Positions 48,301-58,734 are shown, counted from the stretch's first letter. The stretch: 64,000 nt of DNA from Arabidopsis thaliana (GCF_000001735.4 NC_003071.7:15785443-15849442), one strand, 5' to 3'. Numbers and translations are program-made. The notes: generated by a model from the sequence alone, not told the origin.

Positions 48301-49445
48301 GATAATGTCCCTCCTTTCTACTTGTTTAACCATAAACCATTAAGGACATTGAAATAAATATGTTATCTTTTTATATTTAATCTTTCTATGAGAAAACACT
48401 AAACACATGCTTGGGATTTCATGATGTTTGGCAAATGTTGTTATTCTGCATTCTTCAAACAATAAAATGTTTTCAACTAGTTACAACTTCAACATGACAT
48501 AGTCGATAGAACCTAAGACTATTTCCTTAGTTCGCGTCGGGAATTTTCTACATACCGCAAAAAAATACGTGTATGATAAAAAGTAAAATTCAAACCTTAT
48601 TTCAAGACTAGGGAATTGCCTTCTTCTTTTTGATTCTATAACCTACTTACTGAATCCAAGGATCTTGATCAAATTAGTTATTTCTCATGAAAACTTACAT
48701 TAACATTTCCTTAAATAAATAAAAACTTACATTAACAATTTAAAACATCCATTGTGAAGGGCCGGAATGAAGCATTATAGTAAGTGTTCCCAATTATTCT
48801 CCAATTTTTTCTCTTCAAAATGAATTACTACAAGCTCTCAACCGTCGATTCTGCATTTCGCTCGGCGCAATATATATGCGTTCACCCAAAAACGTGTTAC
48901 TTGGACGTTCACACTCGAGATAATCTAAATGAACTCATATACACTCGAGATGTTATATAAACTCATCTACAATTTTGTTGTTGTTGTAAAACCACATAAT
49001 TTTTCTTATCACAAAGATTTTTGAAAAACCAATCACAATGTATAATATTCTACTATTGCTACATTATTTATGAAATATATAAAACTTTTTTCATAATATG
49101 AAATGAATTATAAATCATGTACGAATTGTCTTGGTTGTTTGAGAGTTCTGTCTTCTGTGATACGTGTGAATTGTGGACACAAAAAAGTGTCAGTCACACT
49201 CGAGATTAGCAAAGAGGAAATCTAAATGAACGAATTTAACTCAGATACGTCCACCGTCCATTGGTCCATGTAATGATCAATATCTGACGTGACAATATAC
49301 TAACTAAGAAAGTACTAGTATTACAGAAAGAAGAAATCAATTTGGCCACGAATCTCCCGCCTCTGTCGCTCTCTCACTTCTTCTCACCCTTTAATAGCTA
49401 GTGCCGAGTGCAGTGTGCGTTGAACAACCACCACCACATCTGATA
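48301..49445. other. Spacer between AKR4C8 and AKR4C9
   Basis: About 1.1 kb with no gene and no trace of a DC1 gene, unlike the spacers after AKR4C9 and AKR4C10. A 16-bp direct repeat, AAAACTTACATTAACA, flanks an A/T-rich 16-mer (48690-48737). AKR4C9 promoter lies at the right. Confidence 0.5.
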
Positions 49446-51217
49446 ATGGCAAATGCGATCACATTTTTCAAGCTCAACACCGGCGCTAAGTTCCCTTCGG
49501 TGGGTCTTGGAACATGGCAAGCTTCTCCTGGCCTCGTCGGTGATGCAGTCGCCGCGGCTGTTAAGGTTCGTCTTTCGTAGGTTGAACTTATTTGCTTCCC
49601 ATCTCTTGTAGATTCTTTGGTTTGATGATACCATACTCTGTTTCAATTGTTTTTCTTAGGTTTTTAATGCTTTTTAACTAGTTTGATGTTAACCCTAATT
49701 GCAGATTGGCTATCGTCACATTGATTGTGCTCAGATCTATGGCAACGAAAAAGAGGTAAAACAAAAACAGATGTTTAAATTAGCTAATCTGAAGTTCAAT
49801 CTTTTTGGTATGAGTTTTGTGGATCTTGAATTGATATTACATTTGCCCTTCAATTCTTGACTGTCTTGTTCCTCTTTAAGTGTCTTTTGATCTGCTTTAT
49901 TTGTTATCTTGTGGCTTTCCTCTGTTCTGTTTTGTTGTAAGATACTGAAAAGTGAATACTCCTTACCATGCTCAGATTGGGGCAGTTCTGAAAAAATTGT
50001 TTGAAGACAGAGTAGTGAAACGCGAGGATTTGTTCATCACCTCCAAACTCTGGTATCTTTTTTTCCCACCTAATCAAATGCATATTATGTGAAAAACTGT
50101 AGCTTTAATTATTCTTACATATATTCTCAAATTGTGTAGGTGTACTGATCATGACCCTCAAGATGTCCCGGAGGCATTGAACAGAACTCTCAAGGATCTG
50201 CAGCTTGAATACGTCGATCTTTATCTGGTACACATCACTTCCTTGTAACTTTTTTTGGAATGAATGTAAAATCTATTCAACCAAAAAACCTTGTTTACAA
50301 TATATCATTTTTTCATCGAAGTTGCTTAAAACAGAGTATTTAAATTGCAGAGCAAGTAACACTTCCTTGTAAAACTACTTCTTGTGGGGAAAGATTATTG
50401 TGTAACAGTTTTTTTTTGTGATCTTGTTGAAGATACACTGGCCTGCACGGATAAAGAAAGGTTCTGTTGGAATAAAGCCAGAGAACCTTTTGCCTGTAGA
50501 TATTCCTAGTACATGGAAAGCGATGGAAGCACTATACGATTCGGGCAAGGCACGAGCCATAGGTGTAAGCAATTTCTCTACCAAGAAACTAGCTGATCTC
50601 TTGGAGTTAGCTCGTGTTCCTCCTGCTGTTAATCAGGTCGAATGTCATCCTTCTTGGCGACAAACTAAGCTACAAGAATTCTGCAAATCCAAAGGGGTTC
50701 ACCTAAGTGTAAGCATTACTCGTCTCACCAATCCATTTACTTTCTACTTTATACATTCATTGAATGATTTTTTTTTTCCAGGCATACTCGCCATTAGGTT
50801 CTCCAGGGACAACATGGCTGAAGAGCGATGTTTTGAAGAACCCGATACTGAATATGGTTGCGGAAAAACTCGGAAAGAGTCCTGCGCAAGTCGCCCTTCG
50901 TTGGGGACTCCAAATGGGTCACAGTGTGCTTCCCAAGAGTACAAATGAAGGAAGGATCAAAGAGAACTTTAATGTTTTCGACTGGTCAATACCCGATTAC
51001 ATGTTCGCTAAGTTTGCTGAGATTGAACAGGTACGTTCTTAACATTTCATTGCATAAACTTAGTTGATCTGCCTCTGCTCTTCCTCGTCTTGATCGTGTA
51101 TTGATAGTAATTTATTTGGATTAAATGCAGGCTAGGTTAGTCACTGGTTCCTTCCTTGTTCATGAGACACTAAGCCCTTACAAGTCTATTGAAGAATTAT
51201 GGGATGGCGAGATATGA
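49446..51217 (+). CDS. AKR4C9: Aldo-keto reductase AKR4C9
   Basis: NADPH-dependent reductase reported in chloroplasts, where it detoxifies reactive carbonyls and reduces sugars and steroids in vitro. Seven exons (49446-49565, 49705-49755, 49976-50052, 50140-50227, 50433-50708, 50782-51030, 51131-51217) join in frame to 315 residues. Tetrad: D47 and Y52 ([13 protein letters not shown]), K81 (ITSKLW), H114 (IHWP). Coenzyme loop: [15 protein letters not shown]. Splice phases equal those of its neighbours, but intron 6 has a normal GT donor where AKR4C8 and AKR4C10 use GC. The coding start is right at the barrel ([13 protein letters not shown]), with no transit-peptide extension. Intron 4 contains a retroposon with a 13-bp target repeat; a related copy lies just past the stop. 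Confidence 0.96.
50236..50372 (-). mobile_element. Short retroposon (SINE or LINE 3' end) in AKR4C9 intron 4
   Basis: CACTTCCTTGTAA is repeated at 50236-50248 and 50360-50372 as a target duplication. Between lie 111 bp starting with a T run, i.e. a minus-strand element with an A tail. Its 3' part reads, on the minus strand, GGTTGAATAGATTTTACATT, shared with the element downstream of the same gene. No coding capacity; family not assignable by eye. Confidence 0.7.
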
Positions 51218-51268
51218 TTTTTAGCTGATCTAAATAATGGGAGCTAGGTTTCTCTCTCTGATGAACTA

Positions 51269-51384
51269 GTCAGTATCTTTTTTTTTTTAATGAATGTTAA
51301 ATTTATTCAACCAGAAAAAACCTTCTTTACATTATATGCAACTTTGAGTAGAACATGAAACTGTATTGTGCTTGTCAGTTTCTT
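51269..51384 (-). mobile_element. Related short retroposon 3' of AKR4C9
   Basis: GTCAGTATCTT (51269-51279) and GTCAGTTTCTT (51374-51384) form a 10-of-11 target duplication around 94 bp that begins with a T run. On the minus strand the tail-proximal part reads GGTTGAATAAATTTAACATT, nearly the same as the intron 4 element, but the distal parts differ, as expected for two independent 5'-truncated insertions. Confidence 0.6.
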
Positions 51385-51630
51385 ATGGATGTTATTTATT
51401 TACAAAGTTTTTTTTTATAGAAAAAGGATCTATTTATACAATTGCAATGTATTATAGTCATTTCAAATCGAAAATGTGTTGTTTGCATATGTCTGTGAAC
51501 ATACCAATATTCACATTGCATTAGAGCTAAAAAGTCCGAACGAGTATTCAAATCCTAAATAATGTATAAAATCAATATAATAAGGATTTAACCGAAATTG
51601 AATGTGTCATTAAGTTTTTCTTTTGGTGAA

Positions 51631-51668
51631 ATATTTCCTGAAAAAAAAGAAAGAATATATTTCCTGAA
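51631..51668 (+). repeat. A-rich micro-insert bounded by a 12-bp direct repeat
   Basis: ATATTTCCTGAA at 51631-51642 and 51657-51668 flank 14 purine-rich bases. Either a minimal retroposition scar or slippage. Confidence 0.4.
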
Positions 51669-51999
51669 TTTGTCAGTAAGTTGTAACATATTCTAAATCT
51701 CACATTGGGGAAAAGAAGGTATTTTCAAAAAGGATCATAATTAATCTCTTTGTCTAACCGAGTTTGAGATGGAACGATGATCAGATAAGCATATCAATTT
51801 ATAAACACTTTTGGTGGGTTTAAATCAACATTTACATCAATGAGTAAGCAATTAACTTGAAGTTATGCGATTATATATATGAGAATGAGACACATACATA
51901 ACAAATCATGTATGCATGTAACATGAAACAACATCAAAAAAAAAAAAAAAAAAACACCATAAGCCATCAACAAGTAAAAAAACCATCTCAAAGAAATTA

Positions 52000-52860
52000 T
52001 TATTCATACGTTGTCTCGCCATCGGTCATTGCTGCAACGGCCACCTGGGCCGCTATCGTAACAGTTGCAGTTGCTGCAGCCTTCATGGCTCCAAAGAAAC
52101 CTGGCTTTTTCTTTTTCGTTTTAGTCGTAGTTGAAACTGCACTGGACTCCGATTTTGGAGAACCGGAGTTCATGTATGGATGATGATTTTGTTGTTGATG
52201 TTGATGACCATCACCTTGAGGAGTGTATGGCCCAGGCTGATGATTCTGATGTTGATGTTGATGTTGATGACCACCACCTTGAGGAGGGTATGTCTCAGGG
52301 TGACCTATAGACTCTGTTTTTGGAGAACCCGAATTCATGTATGGATAATAATTCTGATTCTGAGGTTGATAACCACCACCTTGAGGAGGGTATGGCTCAG
52401 GCTGACCCATATGTGGATAGCCATATGGGATTCCTTGACCATACTGGTGTGGTGGCGATGGCTGTCCCGCATGGCCATGCAGGCTTCTCTGCTTCGTAAC
52501 CAATAAATCCGGAGACGAGGCATGCATTGGAGCGTATGTGCAAAGCGGGTGAGCTTCAAAACTGCATTGCCTACATTTGTAGAACATCCCTTGGATAGAA
52601 ACTCGGCAAACATAGCACGAGCGTTCGGTCATGTGACCGTTGAACAGGCTAAGCTCATGATCAGGACCGTGACATGAGTTTAAGAGAATCGAAGGACACG
52701 TGGCGCAATATTCATGGAGATCATAGTCGCAGTCGCTGCACCGGTAGGTCCTGCCTTCACCGTACAATTTGCAACCATCACAAGTGTATGTGCCAATACC
52801 GTTGACTTGAGTTAAGAGATGATTATGCGTGAAATGTTGAATCGTTTGCGGTATTGACAT
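52000..52860 (-). CDS. DC1-domain protein with repetitive His/Gln/Tyr-rich tail
   Basis: Single exon, 286 residues. Two DC1 (cysteine/histidine-rich C1-like) zinc modules: HFTHNHLLTQVNGIGTYTC through LHEYCATCP (about 8-56), and HELSLFNGH through AHPLCTYAP (about 69-111). The third module of the neighbouring paralogues is absent; a low-complexity linker replaces it, with YPPQGGG/YTPQGDG and a duplicated PYMNSGSPK-ES segment. The C-terminus is basic (TKTKKKKPGFF) then Ala/Thr/Val-rich. DC1 proteins are plant-specific; some bind lipids or act in defence and hormone responses, but no specific role can be read here. It converges on AKR4C9. W-box core TTGAC at 52973-52977. Confidence 0.92.
   Translation of the reverse strand: MSIPQTIQHFTHNHLLTQVNGIGTYTCDGCKLYGEGRTYRCSDCDYDLHEYCATCPSILLNSCHGPDHELSLFNGHMTERSCYVCRVSIQGMFYKCRQCSFEAHPLCTYAPMHASSPDLLVTKQRSLHGHAGQPSPPHQYGQGIPYGYPHMGQPEPYPPQGGGYQPQNQNYYPYMNSGSPKTESIGHPETYPPQGGGHQHQHQHQNHQPGPYTPQGDGHQHQQQNHHPYMNSGSPKSESSAVSTTTKTKKKKPGFFGAMKAAATATVTIAAQVAVAAMTDGETTYE
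52137..52420 (-). repeat. In-frame coding repeats in the first DC1 gene
   Basis: The DNA contains two related blocks, each with a PYMNSGSP-encoding segment and a proline/glycine (PPQGGG-type) segment, separated by CAT/CAA-type triplet runs encoding His and Gln. Triplet slippage has probably expanded and contracted this tail. Confidence 0.8.
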
Positions 52861-53395
52861 CCTTGAGGTTGGTTTGTGGGGAAGCCAAAAGGTTTTTTGA
52901 TCTGTATTCTCTTATCAAAGGAAGTGTATCCAAAATATGCAATAAAATTGATACAAATAGTTATTATTTTAGTTGACTTTGTTGGAGTTGAATGATCATA
53001 GGGAAGAATATGTCACTTGTGATATAATTTTTCTGTTACAAATTGTTGATATTATACATGAATTTAGAGTTGATATGTTCTTCATGACTGGTTTTTCAAT
53101 TCGGACGTGTCTTCAAGTTTTCAACTAGTATTACCATATAGTGTTAAATTAAATATTTAATGAAATATAAATGCAACTTTTTTATAAACTAAGCTAGTCC
53201 TCTGTTATGAATGTGTTACCGTAAATGTTGTGAAAGCCTATTTAAGGCCCAAATATGGGCTTAACCAAAGTCCATTATCACCCAAACTCGTATATACCAC
53301 AACATCACGTTAAGCCTCAGTGAAGTCTCAGTGTCGGCTAATCAGAGGATCAGTCTCAGTGTTGATTTCAGGTGATAAATCTCTTTGCTTTGACA
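52861..53395. other. Divergent promoter, first DC1 gene and AKR4C10
   Basis: 535 bp between the two start codons. Contains TTGAC (52973-52977) on the DC1 side. The rest is AT-rich with no repeat recognised. Confidence 0.55.
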
Positions 53396-55310
53396 ATGGC
53401 AGAGGAAATTAGATTCTTTGAACTCAACACCGGAGCGAAGATACCATCCGTCGGTCTAGGAACGTGGCAGGCCGATCCTGGTCTCGTCGGAAACGCTGTC
53501 GACGCTGCTGTGAAGGTTCCGTCTTTTGATTTGCGATTTATTGTAACTTGTTAGTGACGTATAGCTAAATTGATTCTATTCTACTACTTAATGCAGATTG
53601 GTTATCGTCACATTGATTGTGCTCAAATCTATGGCAATGAAAAAGAGGTAATCCAAAAACTCATCTTTTGAGATTGTGGTTCTGGTCTTTGTATAAGTTT
53701 TTGTACGTTAAGCTGAATTGATTCAAGGAAAGTGTTGTTCTTAAGTTCAATTTTGATACTTCTGTCATGCTACTTGATTTTTATTGGGACTTAAAGTAAA
53801 AAGTTATGTTCTTGCTTATGCGTTGTGTTTTGTATCACAATGTGATTGCTTAAGACTGTTGTTCTATTGATATGTTCTGTGTTGTTTTGAATTAAGCAAT
53901 TAGAGGCTAACCTCTCTCTATATATTATTGTGGTTACTTGACAATGTGAATTATTTAGTGACTGGAAAAAACTTCATGTCTTCTTCCTTGTGTAGATTGG
54001 GTTAGTCCTGAAGAAATTGTTTGATGGTGGAGTTGTTAAGCGTGAGGAAATGTTCATCACATCCAAACTATGGTATTCTGCATCACTATGGTTTAAATGC
54101 TTTAATAGTTTTTTTTTAATCAGTTGTCAAGTCTATGTAGCTTCTAACCTGGTTACTTGTTCATATGAAAGGTGTACTTATCATGATCCTCAAGAAGTGC
54201 CTGAGGCACTTAATAGAACTCTACAGGATCTGCAGCTTGACTACGTCGATCTGTATCTCGTAAGTAATATATTTGAAAACGTTGTTTTGTTTGTCTATGT
54301 GCTTTTCTCTTCAGCATAATATCAATCCATTTTGGTACTTCAGACTTATTGATGTGGTTTTAACTACCAATATTATCACTGCAATTTTTAAAAGTCTCAA
54401 GGCTAGTGTGATATATTGTTCAAACATCTAAACTCCTTTTACTTGATTTCTTATACCGATTTGTGGAACCATTTCGATTGACTAATAGTTGTTTTGATTC
54501 TTTTGAAGATTCACTGGCCTGTTAGCCTCAAGAAAGGATCTACTGGCTTTAAACCAGAGAACATTTTGCCAACTGATATTCCTAGCACATGGAAAGCAAT
54601 GGAATCACTCTTTGATTCAGGCAAGGCCCGTGCTATTGGTGTAAGTAATTTCTCCTCAAAGAAACTCGCAGATCTCTTGGTGGTGGCTCGTGTTCCTCCC
54701 GCTGTTAACCAGGTGGAGTGTCACCCTTCATGGCAACAAAACGTGCTCAGGGATTTCTGCAAATCTAAAGGCGTTCATCTCTCAGTATGTAGAGCAAACA
54801 TGTCTATATCCTTTATGAAAAAACTAACAAAAGATCTCGGAAATTAAACATGACTTGATATTTTTTTAGGGGTACTCTCCTTTGGGTTCTCCAGGAACAA
54901 CGTGGCTAACGAGCGATGTTTTGAAGAACCCTATTCTTGGTGGTGTTGCTGAGAAGCTCGGCAAGACTCCTGCACAGGTTGCATTACGCTGGGGTCTCCA
55001 AATGGGTCAAAGTGTTCTTCCAAAAAGCACCCATGAAGACAGGATCAAACAGAATTTCGATGTTTTCAACTGGTCCATACCCGAAGACATGTTATCCAAG
55101 TTTTCTGAGATTGGACAGGCAAGTGATTTTCCGCACATTGTAGTCCATATAGGTCAAAGAGCGTTCTTTGTTTTGCTCACACACTTGGGTTATCGAATAT
55201 TGAAGACGTGTGTTTCAATGTTGCAGGGTAGGTTGGTGCGAGGCATGTCATTTGTTCATGAGACGAGTCCATATAAGAGTCTTGAAGAACTCTGGGACGG
55301 TGAGATATGA
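53396..55310 (+). CDS. AKR4C10: Aldo-keto reductase AKR4C10
   Basis: Seven exons (53396-53515, 53597-53647, 53996-54072, 54172-54259, 54509-54784, 54870-55118, 55227-55310) join in frame to 314 residues. Tetrad: D47 and Y52 in [14 protein letters not shown]81 in ITSKLW, H114 in IHWP. Coenzyme loop: [15 protein letters not shown]. Closest to AKR4C9 in exon plan and sequence, one codon shorter in the last exon. Intron 6 uses a GC donor, CAG/GCAAGT (55119-55120), like AKR4C8. Its 3' portion, from exon 6 on, together with the following DC1 gene, is the template of the decayed copies at 56840 and 59453. Function as for the group: reduction of aldehydes and ketones with NADPH; the exact substrate is not visible. 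Confidence 0.95.
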
Positions 55311-55596
55311 GACTCAGCTGATTTGATTGTCATAGATTTGTCATTAGTAATGCACGTTGTTTCATTACAAAGGTACAACATTTTACTTATAAACTCCCTC
55401 CAGCAGTTCCACGTGAAAAGACATTAATGTTCTAATTATACTGAATTGATGATCCATTATTACGAAGTTAGTATGGTAAGTTTCGTATAATTAAAGATGG
55501 TAACCAGTACATTTTTAACAAAACAAATATTGCATCATCTAACGAGAAAGAAAGCAAAGATAACGGCGTGGCGTTAGATCCCAACCGTTAGAGCCA

Positions 55597-56385
55597 TCAA
55601 AAGCACCCGTTAAGGACTTCGACAGCTGGCCCAGCAATGATGTTGCAAACGACCCCAACAGTTAAATCCATCAAAATACTAAACATTTTTCTTCCTTTAC
55701 TCCGACCCGGTTCTTGAACCTGACCTTGATTTGCATATCCGTGAACCTGACCTTGATTTGTATATCCGTGATTGTAATAAGCATGGTGGTAGTAATACTC
55801 AGAATGGTAAAATTGCGGTTGTGGTGACCCAAAACACCTTTGCTGTATCTTCGTTGCTGCTACCGACGCAGATGAACTAATGCATTCCATGTGAACATCT
55901 AACCCGCATGGACCGCATTTGTACCGCCAAGATCGGATTGCACCGCGGCAAACCATGCAGATGCTGCTAGCTCCCCACTGACTCAGCTCTAAGAGATGGG
56001 CCGGGTGAGGGACGTGTCTTACGTGCTGAGGAAGCTGCGTGCACAGTGGGTGAACATCAAAGCCACAAGGCTCACATTGGTAATAGAGCCCCTCGGCTGA
56101 TTCATCGCATATGTCGCACATACGTTTGTTCTGGTGCGTATGCTCTGGTCCTCTAAAGACTAGCCGGAGCTCGTGCTGCGGATGCATAAAGGTGGCGAGG
56201 GTAGAGGGGCACGTGGCACAATGATCGTGAAGATTGTAGTCACACCGGGTGCAACGGTAGGTCTTCCCAAAGCCGTAGGTTTTGCAGCCATCGCATGTGA
56301 ACTCACCATATCCGTCAACCTTCGTTAATGGATGGATATGGGTAAAATGTTGGACTACTAGCTGTTCTGGCCTCGATGAAGACAT
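55597..56385 (-). CDS. DC1-domain protein (three C1-like zinc modules), copy A
   Basis: Single exon, 262 residues. Three DC1 modules: HFTHIHPLTKVDGYGEFTC through LHDHCATCP (about 12-60), HELRLVFRG through HPLCTQLP (about 69-121), and HPAHLLELS through VHMECIS (about 128-170). All zinc-ligand Cys/His positions appear present. A Tyr/His/Gly-rich linker with NQGQVHGYANQGQVQ leads to a basic-hydrophobic tail, RKMFSILMDLTVGVVCNIIAG. The 252-residue copy B (57504-58262) is its near twin. It converges on AKR4C10. A TATA-like CTATAAAG lies on the minus strand near 56436-56443, and the upstream block has two W-box cores (56693-56697, 56707-56711). Confidence 0.93.
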   Translation of the reverse strand: MSSSRPEQLVVQHFTHIHPLTKVDGYGEFTCDGCKTYGFGKTYRCTRCDYNLHDHCATCPSTLATFMHPQHELRLVFRGPEHTHQNKRMCDICDESAEGLYYQCEPCGFDVHPLCTQLPQHVRHVPHPAHLLELSQWGASSICMVCRGAIRSWRYKCGPCGLDVHMECISSSASVAATKIQQRCFGSPQPQFYHSEYYYHHAYYNHGYTNQGQVHGYANQGQVQEPGRSKGRKMFSILMDLTVGVVCNIIAGPAVEVLNGCF

Positions 56386-56529
56386 CTTGGTTGTTTTTTT
56401 GTTGTTTTCTTGAGAAAGGTTAGGATTTAGAGAACTTTATAGACCATTCCCGAGCATTGTTTGGAAGATAAGTAAGAACATTTTGATTACTAGTGTCTAG
56501 TGGTTACAAAATAGAAATTGTCGTTAGAC

Positions 56530-56760
56530 CATTTCAGATCAATAATAACTTTTGTTCACTTGTGGTTACAAAAATATAAACTTTTGTTCACTTGTGGTTA
56601 CAAAAATATAAACATTTGTTCACTTGCGCTCCTACGAATAATAACTTTAACTCAGTCGTCAGAAACTACTACAATGTGGTAGAGCAGTTTAGTTGACATA
56701 GGCTAGTTGACTTCTTTTTTAAGCCACTGTTCTATTTTTTAATGATCAAAGATTAGGTTC
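56530..56760 (-). promoter_or_regulatory. Conserved DC1 upstream block with W-box pair (copy A)
   Basis: Contains CACTTGTGGTTACAAAA in two tandem copies plus a partial third, CTCAGTCGTCAGAAACT, GTGGTAGAGCAGTTTAG, and two TTGAC cores 14 bp apart (56693 and 56707). The same order recurs upstream of copies B and C. TTGAC(C/T) is the WRKY W-box; WRKY control is inferred. Confidence 0.65.
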
Positions 56761-56839
56761 AAGGTTTTCCGAGTAATTAAGAAATTTACGATTATTTTAT
56801 TTTTTCTCACCGTTAGTTGCACTCAATTTGGAATTAAGT

Positions 56840-57165
56840 AAAACTCCTGCACAAGTTGCACTACGCTGAGGTCTCCAAATGGGTCAAAGTGATCTTCCAA
56901 AGAGAACTCATATACACAGGAGGATCAAAGGAATTTCGGTTTTTTCAGTTGGTCCATATTCAGAAGGAAAAAAAAAACTTCGGGCCGTCGCACCCATGCC
57001 CACAGGTAGGTCGAAATTGTTTGTTTTGCTCATGGGCTCGGGTTATCTAAAATGGAAGATGTGTGTTTAAATGCTAAATGGTAGGTTGGTGAGAGGCATG
57101 TCATTTGTTCATGAGACGAGTCCTTGTGAGAATCTTGAAGAACTCTGAGACGGGTGAGATATGCG
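56840..57165 (+). pseudogene. Remnant of an AKR4C10-like gene (exons 6-7)
   Basis: Begins abruptly at KTPAQVALR within exon 6; the preceding bases match the upstream flank of the DC1 gene, so this is a duplication junction. The tryptophan of [11 protein letters not shown] is a TGA stop. Past [13 protein letters not shown] the frame is lost. Intron 6 is still recognisable (TGTTTTGCTCA, GGGTTATC, GATGTGTGTTT), but the acceptor AG before GGTAGGTTGGT is gone. Exon 7 ([11 protein letters not shown]) survives with its W codon also TGA. Exons 1-5 are absent, so it was never a full gene here. Confidence 0.9.
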
Positions 57166-57503
57166 ACTTGTCATTGGATGTGACAGATAATTGTCATAGA
57201 TTTATTAGTAATGCAACTTGTTTCTTACGGAGAGGCACATTTACTCATATAAACTCTCTCCAGTGGTACTCCTACGTACGTTTTCAATATTTTATTCAGA
57301 AAAGACATTAGATATTGATGTCCCTGATGCTTATTTAATTACTACGAAGTTTGGATGCCAGTTATCATAGTAATTTGTGTATATTGAAGATAGTAACACA
57401 TACATTTTGTTAATTATTGTATGAACCATGGAAAGAAAGTAAACATAAACATTATTTAGAGAAAAATACATATATAATGGTGTGACGTTGGAGACGTGCC
57501 ATT

Positions 57504-58262
57504 TCAAAAGCCTCCCATAATGACCTGGGCGGCCGGCCCAGCGATGATATTGCAAGCAACCCCAACCGTCAGAGCCATCAAAACCTTATACATCCTTCTC
57601 CCAATACTCGGACCCGACTCTTGAACCTGACCTTGATTTATATATCCGTAATTGTATCCGTGATTGTAATAAGGCTGGTGATATTGAGGAAACTCAAATT
57701 GCTGTCCAAAACCCCTTTGCTGAATTCCCGTTTCTGCTACCGAGGTAGATGAATCAACGCATTCCATGTGAACATCTACCCTGCATTGACCGCACTTGTA
57801 CCGCCAAGACTTGATCGCACCGCAACAAACCATGCACGAGTTGCTCGCTCCCCCTAGACTCAACTCTAAGAGATGGGCCGGGTGAGGCACGTGTCTCACG
57901 TGCTGAGGTAGCTGCGTGCAGAGTGGGTGAACGTCGAAGCCACAAGGCTTACACTGGTAATAGAGTCCCTCGGCTGATTCGTCGCAGATGTCGCACATAC
58001 GTCTGTTTTGGTGCGTCTGTTCTGGTCCCTTAAAGACTAGCCGGAGCTGGTGCTGTGGATGAATAAAGGTGGCGAGGGTAGAGGGGCACGTGGCACAATG
58101 ATCGTGAAGATTGTAGTCACACCGGGTGCAACGGTAGGTCTTCCCAAAGCCGTAGGTTTTGCAGCCATCGCATGTGAACTCACCATATCCGTCGACCTTC
58201 GTTAATGAATGGATATGGGTAAAATGTTGGACTACTTGCTGTTCTGGCCTCGACAAAGACAT
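57504..58262 (-). CDS. DC1-domain protein, copy B
   Basis: Single exon, 252 residues, near-twin of copy A over the three zinc modules (HFTHIHSLTKVDGYGEFTC; HQLRLVFKG; HPAHLLELSLGG). The modules start near residues 12, 69 and 128, with all Cys/His ligands apparently kept. The linker is shorter and Gln/Tyr-rich (QQFEFPQYHQPYYNHGYNYG). The tail, RRMYKVLMALTVGVACNIIAG, retains the basic-hydrophobic form. Upstream it carries TATA-like CTATAAAA on the minus strand near 58335 and W-box cores at 58568-58572 and 58582-58586. The AKR portion of this repeat unit is the remnant at 56840. The frame is clean, so the gene is likely functional. Confidence 0.92.
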   Translation of the reverse strand: MSLSRPEQQVVQHFTHIHSLTKVDGYGEFTCDGCKTYGFGKTYRCTRCDYNLHDHCATCPSTLATFIHPQHQLRLVFKGPEQTHQNRRMCDICDESAEGLYYQCKPCGFDVHPLCTQLPQHVRHVPHPAHLLELSLGGASNSCMVCCGAIKSWRYKCGQCRVDVHMECVDSSTSVAETGIQQRGFGQQFEFPQYHQPYYNHGYNYGYINQGQVQESGPSIGRRMYKVLMALTVGVACNIIAGPAAQVIMGGF

Positions 58263-58426
58263 CTCGTGTTAGAGGTACTTATATCTCGTTTTTTTTTTTT
58301 TTTTTTTCTTTAGAAAGGTTAGGATTTAGGAATTTTATAGACCATTCCCAAGTATTTTTGTAGGATTGTTTGGGAAACAACCAAGAAGTTTTGATTAGTT
58401 TTCGTTACAAAATATAAAATTTGGTT

Positions 58427-58670
58427 AGACAATTTCAGATAAATAATAATTTTTGTTCACTTGTGGTTACAAAAGTATAAACTTTTGTTTACTTGCGCTC
58501 TACGTATAATAACTTTAACTCATTCGTCAGAAACTAGAAAGTACTAGAATGTGGTAGAGCAGTTTAGTTGACATATGCTAGTTGACTAGTCAATGTGACT
58601 TATTTTTGAGCCACTAATCTATTTTTTAATGATCAAAGATTGGGTTCAAGGGTTTTTTTCGGAGTAATTA
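58427..58670 (-). promoter_or_regulatory. Conserved DC1 upstream block with W-box pair (copy B)
   Basis: Same landmarks as copy A: one CACTTGTGGTTACAAAA copy, CATTCGTCAGAAACTAG, GTGGTAGAGCAGTTTAG, then TTGAC at 58568 and 58582 (14 bp apart) plus an inverted GTCAA at 58589. Confidence 0.65.
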
Positions 58671-58734
58671 AGAAGTCTTACGATTATTATTATTATTTCC
58701 CCCCACCATTAGTTTCACTCAGTTTTGAATAAAA

